DNA from: Anaerolineae bacterium
GTDB lineage: Bacteria > Chloroflexota > Anaerolineae > B4-G1 > SLSP01
Assembly: GCA_021159805.1 (NCBI GenBank)
Contig: JAGHDT010000006.1
Span: forward strand, 1-6,654
Reading direction: 5' to 3'
DNA: 6,654 nt
In this document: one piece after another, positions 1 to 6,017 of the stretch
How positions within the stretch are numbered: position 1 is the first letter of the stretch
Layout of the letters: each line of letters begins with the position of its first letter
Notes under the pieces: model-generated
What the model saw: only the letters and a program-made list of their open reading frames with translations
What the model was told of the DNA's origin: nothing
Database searches by the model: none
Program-made: the position numbers and the translations under genes

Positions 1-78
1 CACACGCATACTCACACGCGCTACCCGGGTTGCCGAGGTTTCACAGGGCCGGTCCCTCCACCTCTCTCGATAAGAATC

Positions 79-90
79 TGATAGCTATCA
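79..90. promoter_or_regulatory. 12-bp perfect palindrome, candidate operator
   Basis: TGATAGCTATCA is identical to its reverse complement. It overlaps the -10 hexamer (87-92) and the expected start site of the leftward promoter at 87-115, a classical position for a repressor site or for an early transcript hairpin. The base match is seen directly; a function as operator is inferred from position only. A 12-bp palindrome can arise by chance, so confidence is modest. Confidence 0.35.
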
Positions 91-115
91 TACCATAGTG
101 CGCACAGGGGGTCAA
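87..115 (-). promoter_or_regulatory. Leftward sigma-70-type promoter
   Basis: Read on the minus strand, TTGACC (115-110) is followed after exactly 17 bases by TATGAT (92-87). Each hexamer is 5/6 to the consensus and the spacing is ideal. Transcription would start near position 80 and run out of the left edge. No convincing start codon with a ribosome-binding site appears between 80 and 1, so the gene it serves lies outside the window or has a leader of more than 70 nt. It is divergent to the response-regulator promoter, and the Pho box at 133-161 lies upstream of both. Confidence 0.55.
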
Positions 116-132
116 TAACGAATATACCTGCT

Positions 133-161
133 GTGTCCCGCACGTGTCACACCAATGTCAT
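133..161 (+). promoter_or_regulatory. Pho-box-like triple direct repeat upstream of the response regulator
   Basis: Three 7-bp half-sites recur at 11-bp steps, each separated by 4 bp: GTGTCCC (133-139), GTGTCAC (144-150), ATGTCAT (155-161). The known PhoB box is two CTGTCAT-like heptamers separated by 4 bp, on the same helical face. Against CTGTCAT the matches are 4/7, 5/7 and 6/7. The block ends 8 bp before the -35 of the response-regulator promoter, a good site for activation, and suggests autoregulation. The repeat is seen; binding by the PhoB-like protein at 256-957 is inferred. Confidence 0.6.
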
Positions 162-169
162 ACAGCAGC

Positions 170-198
170 TTTACGGGAGAGCTTCCTTTTGCTACAAT
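170..198 (+). promoter_or_regulatory. Sigma-70-type promoter of the two-component operon
   Basis: TTTACG (170-175) and TACAAT (193-198) are separated by 17 bases. The -10 is 5/6 to consensus and the -35 only 4/6, as expected of an activator-dependent promoter with the Pho-box-like repeat just upstream. The transcript would start near 205 and give a leader of about 50 nt before the ATG at 256. Confidence 0.5.
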
Positions 199-240
199 CA
201 AGGCAGAGACAGTGGACCGTTACGATCTCCGGAACGCAAC

Positions 241-251
241 GGAGAAGGAAG
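241..251 (+). promoter_or_regulatory. Ribosome-binding site fixing the response-regulator start
   Basis: The purine run GGAGAAGGAAG lies 4 bases before the ATG at 256. It selects that codon over in-frame starts further upstream (for example at 133), which would add residues foreign to the receiver domain and overlap the promoter and Pho box. Confidence 0.7.
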
Positions 252-255
252 CACG

Positions 256-957
<702 letters not shown>

Positions 958-959
958 CC

Positions 960-2522
960 ATGCGTCGCAGCCTGCGTCTCAAACTGGTTCTGAGTCAACT
1001 CGGCCTGATCGTGCTGGCGATGGGACTGGCAGGCCTGCTGCTGCTCACCTCGCTGGAGCGCTACTTCCTGGAGGCGACCGAGGAAAGCCTGGTGGCCCAG
1101 GCCCGCATCACGGCACAGACCCTGATCCCCGGAGCGATGATGGCTGGCCCACCAGTGGAGACACAGAGCCCCCTGGCGAACACGCTCCAGCAGCGCAGTG
1201 CCAGTAACCTCGCGCTTCAAACCGACAACCTAGCCCTCCCCGGCGACGCAGTCACGCCAAGTGACTTCGACCTCAGCTATCTCGCTGACACATCCCTGCA
1301 ACTCGGCACTCAACTCGAGACACGGATTCGGGTCCTCGACGCTGCCGGGATCGTGTTGGTTGACTCTGCGACATCATTGGATGCCGCAGAGTCAACACAG
1401 GGGCTTGATCTGCAAAATGACCCCCTGGTGATGCAGGCACTCCAGGGCGAGTACGCGAGTCAGGCCATAGAGGACCGGTGGGAACCCACGATGGCTGTCG
1501 CGATGCCGGCGATGGTCGACGGCGAGCTGGTCGGCGTCGTCTACCTGACGCAGCCGCTGCGCGACGTCGATGCCGTGCTGGGCGATCTGCGGGGTCGGTG
1601 GGCGTGGTCCACAGCTATCGCCCTGGTGCTCTCCGGTATCGTTGGGCTGCTGCTGGCACGGGCCATAACACGACCCCTGCTACGACTGACAACTGCGGCG
1701 GGCGCCGTCGCTCAGGGCCACTTTGACGAGCAGGTCCCCGTGCGCTCATCGGATGAGCTGGGGCGGCTGAGCCGGGCCTTCAACGATATGGTCAGCCGGC
1801 TGCGCGCCGCGCGTCTGATGCAAACGACCTTTGTCGCCAACGTCTCGCATGAGCTGCGCACGCCGCTGACGGCCATCAAAGGCATGGTCGAGACACTGCG
1901 AGACGGCGCCGTTGACGACGTCTTGGTCCGTGACCGGTTTCTTGAGACGGTGGAGACCGAGACCGACAGGCTGATCCGGCTGGTCAACGATCTACTGGTC
2001 CTCACCCGCACCGACGCGGAGGCGCTCAACCTCAATCGCGAGCCCCTGGACCTCGCGGAGTTAGCTCGCGTGACGATAGCACAGCTCACCCCGCAGGCCG
2101 AGGCCAAAGAACTCGCACTACAGCTGGAGGTCGCGCCGGCGGTGCCCCTGGCCTGGGCCGACCGCGACCGCATCGCCCAGGTGCTGGTCAACCTGCTGGA
2201 CAACGCTATCAAGTACTCACACCAGGGGAATGCAGTGATGGTCTCTATCGCGCCTGACGCCGCCGAGAGATCGGTACTGGTGCGAGTCACCGACCACGGT
2301 ATCGGAATCCCCGCGGAGGATCTGCCACACATCGGCCAGCGCTTCTACCGGGCCGACAAAGCGCGCACACGGACCCGCACGCACGATCGCGGTGCCCAAA
2401 GCGGGAGCGGCCTGGGCCTCTCCATCGCAGCCCCCCTCATCGAGGCCCACGGTGGCCGTCTGTGGGTCGAGAGCGAAGAAGGCGTCGGCACCACTGCCAG
2501 CTTCACCCTCCCGGCAGAATAG
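960..2522 (+). CDS. PhoR-like membrane sensor histidine kinase
   Basis: A 520-residue sensor kinase, partner of the regulator at 256-957. Domains in order: transmembrane segment (about residues 11-31); extracytoplasmic sensor (about 32-212) whose distal half (121-205, from IRVLDAAGIVLVDS to the GELVGVVYLTQPL strand) looks like a Cache/PDC-type fold; second transmembrane segment (about 213-235); HAMP (about 236-287); HisKA with phospho-acceptor H297 in VSHELRTPL; HATPase_c with N-box N411-N415 (NLLDN), G1 box DHGIGI (445-450), F-box QRFYRAD and G2 box GSGLGL (482-487). All are intact. HAMP runs directly into HisKA with no PAS domain, unlike typical Gram-positive PhoR. The ATP lid (467-481) is longer than usual and Arg/Thr-rich. 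GGAGG at 948-952, inside the upstream gene, gives 7-nt spacing to ATG 960. The last codons are part of a direct repeat copied downstream (2625-2676). A phosphate role is inferred from neighbours; a general ResE/WalK-like sensor is the alternative. Confidence 0.85.
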   Translation: MRRSLRLKLVLSQLGLIVLAMGLAGLLLLTSLERYFLEATEESLVAQARITAQTLIPGAMMAGPPVETQSPLANTLQQRSASNLALQTDNLALPGDAVTPSDFDLSYLADTSLQLGTQLETRIRVLDAAGIVLVDSATSLDAAESTQGLDLQNDPLVMQALQGEYASQAIEDRWEPTMAVAMPAMVDGELVGVVYLTQPLRDVDAVLGDLRGRWAWSTAIALVLSGIVGLLLARAITRPLLRLTTAAGAVAQGHFDEQVPVRSSDELGRLSRAFNDMVSRLRAARLMQTTFVANVSHELRTPLTAIKGMVETLRDGAVDDVLVRDRFLETVETETDRLIRLVNDLLVLTRTDAEALNLNREPLDLAELARVTIAQLTPQAEAKELALQLEVAPAVPLAWADRDRIAQVLVNLLDNAIKYSHQGNAVMVSIAPDAAERSVLVRVTDHGIGIPAEDLPHIGQRFYRADKARTRTRTHDRGAQSGSGLGLSIAAPLIEAHGGRLWVESEEGVGTTASFTLPAE

Positions 2523-2552
2523 AAGGAACCACGAATCACACGAATCTTCACT
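2501..2552 (+). repeat. 52-bp direct repeat, copy 1 (spans the kinase stop codon)
   Basis: This copy covers the last six codons of the kinase (FTLPAE) plus the TAG and the next 30 bp. It aligns without gaps to 2625-2676 with 44 of 52 bases identical by my count. The distal half (GGAACCACGAATCACACGAAT) resembles a low-complexity intergenic sequence common in Chloroflexota and other environmental bacteria; that comparison is from memory. Confidence 0.8.
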
Positions 2553-2582
2553 GATCTTTGTCCTCTGCTCCGGAGAATGCTC

Positions 2583-2628
2583 GAAACCCGCTGAGGCCGG
2601 CGAGTCGCCGATCCCCTCCGCAGGCTTC
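2583..2628. terminator. Long imperfect hairpin after the kinase gene
   Basis: A nested inverted repeat: GAA/TTC (2583-2585 with 2626-2628), CC/GG, GC/GC, GAGG/CCTC (2593-2596 with 2615-2618), and a core CGGCG-AGT-CGCCG (2598-2610), interrupted by single mismatches and one 4-nt asymmetry. It starts 60 nt after the kinase stop and could end the two-component transcript. No T-run follows directly, so it may instead be a REP-type hairpin or an RNA-stabilising element. Confidence 0.4.
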
Positions 2629-2676
2629 ACCCTCCCCGCAGAATCAGAGGAACCACGAATGTCGCGGATCTTCACT
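2625..2676 (+). repeat. 52-bp direct repeat, copy 2 (intergenic)
   Basis: Second copy of the repeat at 2501-2552, offset by 124 bp. In the matching frame it still reads FTLPAE, but the kinase stop codon is replaced by TCA (Ser), so it is a displaced copy of the kinase gene end. The eight mismatches cluster just after this point and in the CACACGA segment. Confidence 0.8.
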
Positions 2677-2677
2677 A

Positions 2678-2729
2678 GTCCTTACTTCTTACTCCTTACT
2701 TCGTACTCCTTTCTTCTTACTCCTTACTG
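2678..2729 (+). repeat. 14-bp tandem repeat, about 3.7 units
   Basis: Units at 2678-2691, 2692-2705, 2706-2719 and partial 2720-2729 follow the pattern CTCCTTACTTCTTA with one or two changes each. The tract is almost entirely pyrimidine plus A on this strand and runs into a seven-C run (2730-2736). It lies 20 bp upstream of the Pho box at 2749, so copy-number change could alter promoter geometry; that is speculation. Confidence 0.75.
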
Positions 2730-2748
2730 CCCCCCCTTTATCGCCCCA

Positions 2749-2782
2749 CTGTCACAGACCTGTCATCTTCGCCTGGTACAAC
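2749..2782 (+). promoter_or_regulatory. Pho box and -10 upstream of the VIT/vWA gene
   Basis: CTGTCAC (2749-2755), spacer AGAC, CTGTCAT (2760-2766) reproduces the PhoB box of two heptamers 11 bp apart, matching CTGTCAT at 6/7 and 7/7. Exactly 10 bases later comes TACAAC (2777-2782), a 4/6 match to a -10. In PhoB-activated promoters the box replaces the -35 and sits about 10 bp before the -10, so the geometry fits. No -35 consensus is evident, again as expected. Transcription would start near 2789 and give a leader of about 40 nt. Confidence 0.65.
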
Positions 2783-2829
2783 TAAGGGTGAGACTACAGA
2801 CACCCTCCAATAGGCGAAAAGAGACAGGT

Positions 2830-5226
2830 ATGACACGCGCGACGAAAGGATTCATTGCTTTGCTGGCTCTGCTGATCACACTCTTGCCCCAGACGGTTTT
2901 GGCCGATGGTATGGTGATCCCGCTTGAGGCGGACACCGGCTATCTGGTCGTCCGTCACCATACGGTGACCGTCAACATCGAGGATACGCACGCCGCCACG
3001 CACGTGGATCAGGCATTTTATAACCCGCATCCCTTCGACGTCACCGCCCGTTATCTCTTCCCCGTGCCGCCGGATGCGATGGTGACTGGCTTCACGGCGA
3101 CCCTGGACGGCGTCGCCCAGGCCGTCACGCGACAGGACACGGCGACAACCAACGCAATGCTCTACGACCTCATCGCCACCCGCCACGACCCGTCCCTCTT
3201 CCACTATGCCGACTGGGAGACACTGGTCTTCGAGATCACGGTGCCCGCCGGCGACACCCGCACGATGGAGCTGAGCTACGACGAGGTGCTCGCGCCCACG
3301 GGGGGAATGGCCCATTACCGCTACATCCTGAGCACCGAGCGCTACACATCCGATCTGCTGGAGGAGGCCTCTATCACCGTGAACCTCTCGTCGTCCAGAG
3401 GATTGGGCACGGTCTACTCCTCCTCTCATCAGGTCATCATCGAGCGCCCCGCTCGCGAGCGGCCCGGCGAACACCGCGCTACGGTCACGTGGAGAGCGGA
3501 GTACATCCGGCCCACAGAGGACTTCCACCTCTTCTTCTCCCCGGCCGAAGGGGGATTCGGAAGCGGCTTGCTCACCGGACGCCAACCGGGGCTTGATGCG
3601 GCATCCCGGGATCACTTCCTTTTCCTCTTCGCACCCGAAGCCATCGTGGCTGAGAGCGCCGCCTTGCCGAAGGACATCGTCTTCGTCATCGACCGCTCAG
3701 GCAGCATGAGTGGGGAGAAGATCGTCCAGGCACAGGACGCCCTGACCTTCATCCTGGATCAGCTCAACGCCAACGATCGCTTTTCCATCGTCGGGTTCGA
3801 CGACCGGTTGGACGTCTTCGCCAACAAGCTCCAGCCTGTCGATGCACAGAGCCGGCGTGAGGCCCAACGCTTCGTCGCCAACCTCACTGCCCGCGACGCC
3901 ACTGATCTCGACGCCGCACTGGAGCGCGGCCTGAAGATCCTGCGGGACAGCCCGTCCCGAACCGGCACCACGCGTCTCGTCGTTTTCCTCACCGATGGTC
4001 TGCCCACCGCAGGCATCGAGGACCCCGTTGCCATCGCGGAGCGCGCCCGGCGTAATAACAGCCGCGTCGAGGCACGGCTCCACGTCTTCGGCGTCGGCTA
4101 CGACGTCAACTCCCACTTGCTCGACCGCCTGGCTGCTGAGAACGGAGGCTCCGTCACCTACGTGCAGCCCGGCGAGAACCTGGAGTTGGTGCTGACCAAC
4201 TTCTACCGCCGTATCGCACGCCTGGTGCTCACCGACGTCCGGATCACCTTTGACGGGATGCAGGTGAGTGACCTCCACCCGGGCAGCCTACCGGACATGT
4301 TTGAGGGCTCCAGCCTGCTGCGCACCGGACGCTTCCAGCCCACGGCCGATAGCGACACCGTCACCATCCGCGTCAGCGGACGCGCCGGCGAGGAGAGACA
4401 CACCTTCACCTACACCTTCGATCTGGCCCAGATCGGCGACCACGCCTTTGTCCCGCAGCTGTGGGCCACGCGCCAGATAGGCCAACTGCTCGACATCATA
4501 CGGGTTGAGGGCGAGACGGATGCGCTGGTTGACCAGGTACGCGACCTGGGCCTGACCTACGGGCTGGTCACGCCCTACACCACCTTCGTCATCGCCGCGC
4601 AGAGCGGGGGCGCAGCCTCCGCCGAGAATATGGCCCTCTACAGCGACCAGAGCGCCCTGAACCGTGCATCGGGACAGACAACGATCCAGGCGCGGGTCCA
4701 GAACCAGAGCTACCAACAGGCTGATCAGGCAACGATGGCCGGCGGCGCCAACGTCACCAAGAGCGGCTACCAGAACCTGGCCCAGGTGAGCCGGCAGCAC
4801 ATCGATCTCAGGCTGCTTCAGGACCAGGAAGCGCTTGAGGGTCCTATCAGCGAGGCGTGGATCAGCGACAACATCAAGATTGACCGCACCGTCGACTTCG
4901 GCTCCGATGCCTACTTCGAGTTGGCAAAGGATCTGAAGGCACGGAACTTCCTCCAAGGCGGCAACAACGTGCTATTCGAGCTCAACGGCGAGGTCGTCCA
5001 GATCGTGGATGAAGACGCCCCTGAGGATTCCTTCGAGCTATCGCAGTTGCCGCAGAGCGACCCGTCAGGCAACGCACAACGCCTGCCAAACAGCTGGGCG
5101 CCGGCCCCACAGATCCGGCCTATCGCACCCGACGGATCAGTGCAGGGACTTCTGATCAGAATCACTCAGATAGCCGATGCCATAGCCCGGCAGGTGGAAG
5201 CCATCGTCCGCAGCCTGAGCCGGTAG
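2830..5226 (+). CDS. Secreted VIT and vWA domain protein
   Basis: A 798-residue exported protein of the inter-alpha-trypsin-inhibitor heavy-chain-like family. Residues 1-25 are a signal peptide (basic start, hydrophobic core, cleavage after VLA before D26). A VIT domain occupies about 28-155. A vWA domain (about 280-455) has an intact metal-ion (MIDAS) site: D288-x-S290-x-S292, T358 in DATDLDAAL, D389 in LTDG. A beta-rich segment follows, then the family motif around 575-588 (LTYGLVTPYTTFVI), a Gln-rich stretch (about 625-665), and a small C-terminal region (about 690-728). No C-terminal membrane helix, sortase or PEP-CTERM signal is visible, and I find no cysteine, so it is probably secreted and soluble or surface-bound by adhesion. 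Start 2830 is chosen because the signal peptide begins there; the upstream in-frame extension reads through repeats and promoter. The ribosome-binding site (GAGACAGG) is weak. vWA domains bind protein ligands through a metal ion; the ligand is unknown. A Pho box suggests control by the adjacent regulator. Confidence 0.85.
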   Translation: MTRATKGFIALLALLITLLPQTVLADGMVIPLEADTGYLVVRHHTVTVNIEDTHAATHVDQAFYNPHPFDVTARYLFPVPPDAMVTGFTATLDGVAQAVTRQDTATTNAMLYDLIATRHDPSLFHYADWETLVFEITVPAGDTRTMELSYDEVLAPTGGMAHYRYILSTERYTSDLLEEASITVNLSSSRGLGTVYSSSHQVIIERPARERPGEHRATVTWRAEYIRPTEDFHLFFSPAEGGFGSGLLTGRQPGLDAASRDHFLFLFAPEAIVAESAALPKDIVFVIDRSGSMSGEKIVQAQDALTFILDQLNANDRFSIVGFDDRLDVFANKLQPVDAQSRREAQRFVANLTARDATDLDAALERGLKILRDSPSRTGTTRLVVFLTDGLPTAGIEDPVAIAERARRNNSRVEARLHVFGVGYDVNSHLLDRLAAENGGSVTYVQPGENLELVLTNFYRRIARLVLTDVRITFDGMQVSDLHPGSLPDMFEGSSLLRTGRFQPTADSDTVTIRVSGRAGEERHTFTYTFDLAQIGDHAFVPQLWATRQIGQLLDIIRVEGETDALVDQVRDLGLTYGLVTPYTTFVIAAQSGGAASAENMALYSDQSALNRASGQTTIQARVQNQSYQQADQATMAGGANVTKSGYQNLAQVSRQHIDLRLLQDQEALEGPISEAWISDNIKIDRTVDFGSDAYFELAKDLKARNFLQGGNNVLFELNGEVVQIVDEDAPEDSFELSQLPQSDPSGNAQRLPNSWAPAPQIRPIAPDGSVQGLLIRITQIADAIARQVEAIVRSLSR

Positions 5227-5245
5227 TCACACGTCAGCCGGGACA

Positions 5246-5288
5246 CAAGGATCCGGAATCCCCTACCGCGTGGGATTCCGGATCCTTG
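5246..5288 (+). terminator. Strong hairpin terminator after the VIT/vWA gene
   Basis: The arms 5246-5262 and 5272-5288 (CAAGGATCCGGAATCCC and its complement) pair perfectly over 17 bp around a 9-nt loop (5263-5271), 19 nt after the stop codon at 5224-5226. There is no proper T-run after it, only TGCTTGCCC, so efficiency as a Rho-independent terminator is uncertain. The symmetry means it may act from both sides. No gene on the other strand needs it here. Confidence 0.65.
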
Positions 5289-5335
5289 CTTGCCCATACC
5301 CCTAACTGCTACAGTCAGGTCCAGCAACATATATC

Positions 5336-5367
5336 GTGGTGTGCATGTGCACACATGGCGTCTATTC
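5336..5367 (+). repeat. Dispersed motif, copy A (palindromic core)
   Basis: GTGGTGT is followed by an inverted repeat GTGTGCA-TG-TGCACAC (5339-5354, starting inside it), then ACATGGCGTCTATTC. The flanks match copy B and the palindrome plus the CGTCTATTC tail match copy C. Confidence 0.5.
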
Positions 5368-5385
5368 TGAAAACAGCGCAGCAGA

Positions 5386-5436
5386 GCCCTCACCTCCCAG
5401 CCCCCTCTCCCGGCAGCCAAGAGAGGGCAAGGAGAG
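5386..5436. repeat. REP-like hairpin with CCCTCTC/GAGAGGG arms
   Basis: A C-rich lead-in (GCCCTCACCTCCCAGCCCCC) runs into CCCTCTC (5403-5409), which pairs with GAGAGGG (5421-5427) over an 11-nt loop; a purine-rich tail follows. From memory, elements of the form CCCTCACCCC...CCTCTCCC...GGGAGAGG are dispersed many times in Chloroflexus/Roseiflexus-type genomes. This looks like one diverged copy. Confidence 0.5.
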
Positions 5437-5556
5437 CGTGTCGTGTGATTTTGTGGTCCCGTGTCGCCTACTATTCCGAAAATAAACCTCCGCTCCCGGG
5501 CCAAAAGCCTCCAGAAAGCCTTTACACCCTTCTTCGCGTCGCACTTTCATGCTTGC

Positions 5557-5589
5557 GTGGTGTTCGCTGGCGGACATGGCATCTACTTC
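5557..5589 (+). repeat. Dispersed motif, copy B (core diverged)
   Basis: GTGGTGT (5557-5563), a 10-bp segment unlike copy A, then ACATGGCATCTACTTC (5574-5589). The 10-bp middle has the same length as in copy A but has lost the palindrome. It lies 221 bp after copy A. Confidence 0.4.
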
Positions 5590-5634
5590 GAGAGTAGCGC
5601 TCTACGCCGCACAACGATCAGTGTGGTTTGGGGA

Positions 5635-5672
5635 AGGCCCTAGAGCCCGCAGCCAGGCCTTTAGGCCCGCAG
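5635..5672 (+). repeat. Degenerate 18-bp direct repeat
   Basis: The 18-mers at 5635-5652 and 5655-5672 share the ends AGGCC and GCCCGCAG and agree at 14 of 18 positions. The second contains a small inverted repeat GGCCT-TT-AGGCC (5656-5667). Confidence 0.45.
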
Positions 5673-5696
5673 AGTGCACAATTTTTTGCGTTCTGC

Positions 5697-5740
5697 GCGG
5701 TGTGTGCGCACACATGCGTTGGCGAACACGACGTCTATTC
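5697..5740 (+). repeat. Dispersed motif, copy C (perfect palindrome)
   Basis: GCGGTGT overlaps the perfect 14-bp palindrome TGTGTGCGCACACA (5701-5714), followed by CATG, about 16 extra bases relative to copy A, and then CGTCTATTC (5732-5740) as in copy A. The small palindrome GCGGT-T-ACCGC (5742-5752) follows. Confidence 0.45.
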
Positions 5741-5794
5741 AGCGGTTACCGCCTCACTGCGGGTAAGTGACGGACACCCTCCCTGGAGAATGAG

Positions 5795-5824
5795 GTGACC
5801 CGGCGATAGACAGCATGCTATAAT
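5795..5824 (+). promoter_or_regulatory. Sigma-70-type promoter upstream of the DUF3160 gene
   Basis: A perfect TATAAT (5819-5824) is preceded after 18 bases by GTGACC (5795-5800), a 4/6 match to TTGACA. It is the best -10 in the rightward intergenic DNA. Start near 5831 would give a leader of about 187 nt before the ATG at 6018. No Pho-box-like repeat was found here. Confidence 0.55.
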
Positions 5825-5830
5825 GAGGAT

Positions 5831-6007
5831 GGTTGGCACACCGCAACCTCTTGAGATTCACAAGGCTGTGCTGCATACTGTACAGCCGTCACCTCACACC
5901 CGTGCCCTACCGTGTTGGAACGTTTTTGTCTCACAGGACGTCCCGTAACTATATTGAACAATCGATTCTTCACATAGGATACACAGCCGGCTTGCGAGAA
6001 CTCATAC
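5831..6007 (+). other. Long structured 5' leader of the DUF3160 gene
   Basis: The predicted transcript begins with hairpin GGTTG/CAACC (5831-5835 with 5844-5848), a short CTTG/CAAG stem (5850-5853 with 5861-5864), and a better 8-bp hairpin at 5864-5887 (GGCTGTGC with GTACAGCC, one G-U pair, 8-nt loop) that shares base 5864 with the short stem. The last 120 nt are AT-richer and less structured. No known riboswitch class was recognised. Confidence 0.3.
5926..5955 (+). promoter_or_regulatory. Possible second promoter of the DUF3160 gene
   Basis: TTGTCT (5926-5931, 4/6) and TATATT (5950-5955, 5/6) are 18 bases apart. Start near 5962 would give a shorter leader of about 56 nt. It could replace or supplement the promoter at 5795-5824. 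Confidence 0.35.
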
Positions 6008-6017
6008 GGAGGTAACG

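Larger units (their letters stand above)
5289..5794. other. Intergenic region without a supported gene
   Basis: About 500 bp with short overlapping open frames only, none with a credible ribosome-binding site or recognisable domain. It holds three diverged copies of a short motif (5336-5367, 5557-5589, 5697-5740), a REP-like hairpin (5386-5436) and a degenerate 18-bp repeat (5635-5672). The six-T run at 5682-5687 is not preceded by a clear stem. It may be a graveyard of small mobile repeats. Confidence 0.6.

Noticed and set aside
1..9. Minus-strand ATG at 9-7 as the start of the divergent gene
   Set aside because: No ribosome-binding site before it and only three codons visible.
133..255. 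In-frame N-terminal extension of the response regulator
   Set aside because: It would add 41 residues with no receiver homology, overlaps the Pho-box-like repeat and promoter, and the purine-rich ribosome-binding site points to ATG 256.
2392..2829. Upstream in-frame extension of the VIT/vWA gene overlapping the kinase
   Set aside because: It reads out of frame through the kinase end, the 52-bp repeats, the tandem repeat and the Pho box; the signal peptide begins at 2830.
2794..3615. Long open frame on the minus strand inside the VIT/vWA gene (and similar ones at 3697-4278 and 4288-4956)
   Set aside because: Antisense frames opposite a well-supported GC-rich gene; no recognisable domain, and explained by codon bias of the real gene.
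5286..5597. 103-residue frame in the gene-free region
   Set aside because: No ribosome-binding site, no domain, runs through the REP-like hairpin and two copies of the dispersed motif.
5682..5687. Six-T run as a terminator
   Set aside because: No stable stem directly precedes it; the nearest inverted repeat (5656-5667) is short and 14 nt away.
5833..6015. 60-residue frame from TTG 5833 as a leader peptide
   Set aside because: It would start about 2 nt after the predicted transcript start, so the GAGG before it would not be transcribed; composition is not convincing and it ends inside the next gene's ribosome-binding region.
5289..6017. tRNA or CRISPR array
   Set aside because: No T-loop-like GTTCGA motif on either strand and no regular repeat-spacer spacing; the three motif copies are unevenly spaced and diverged.
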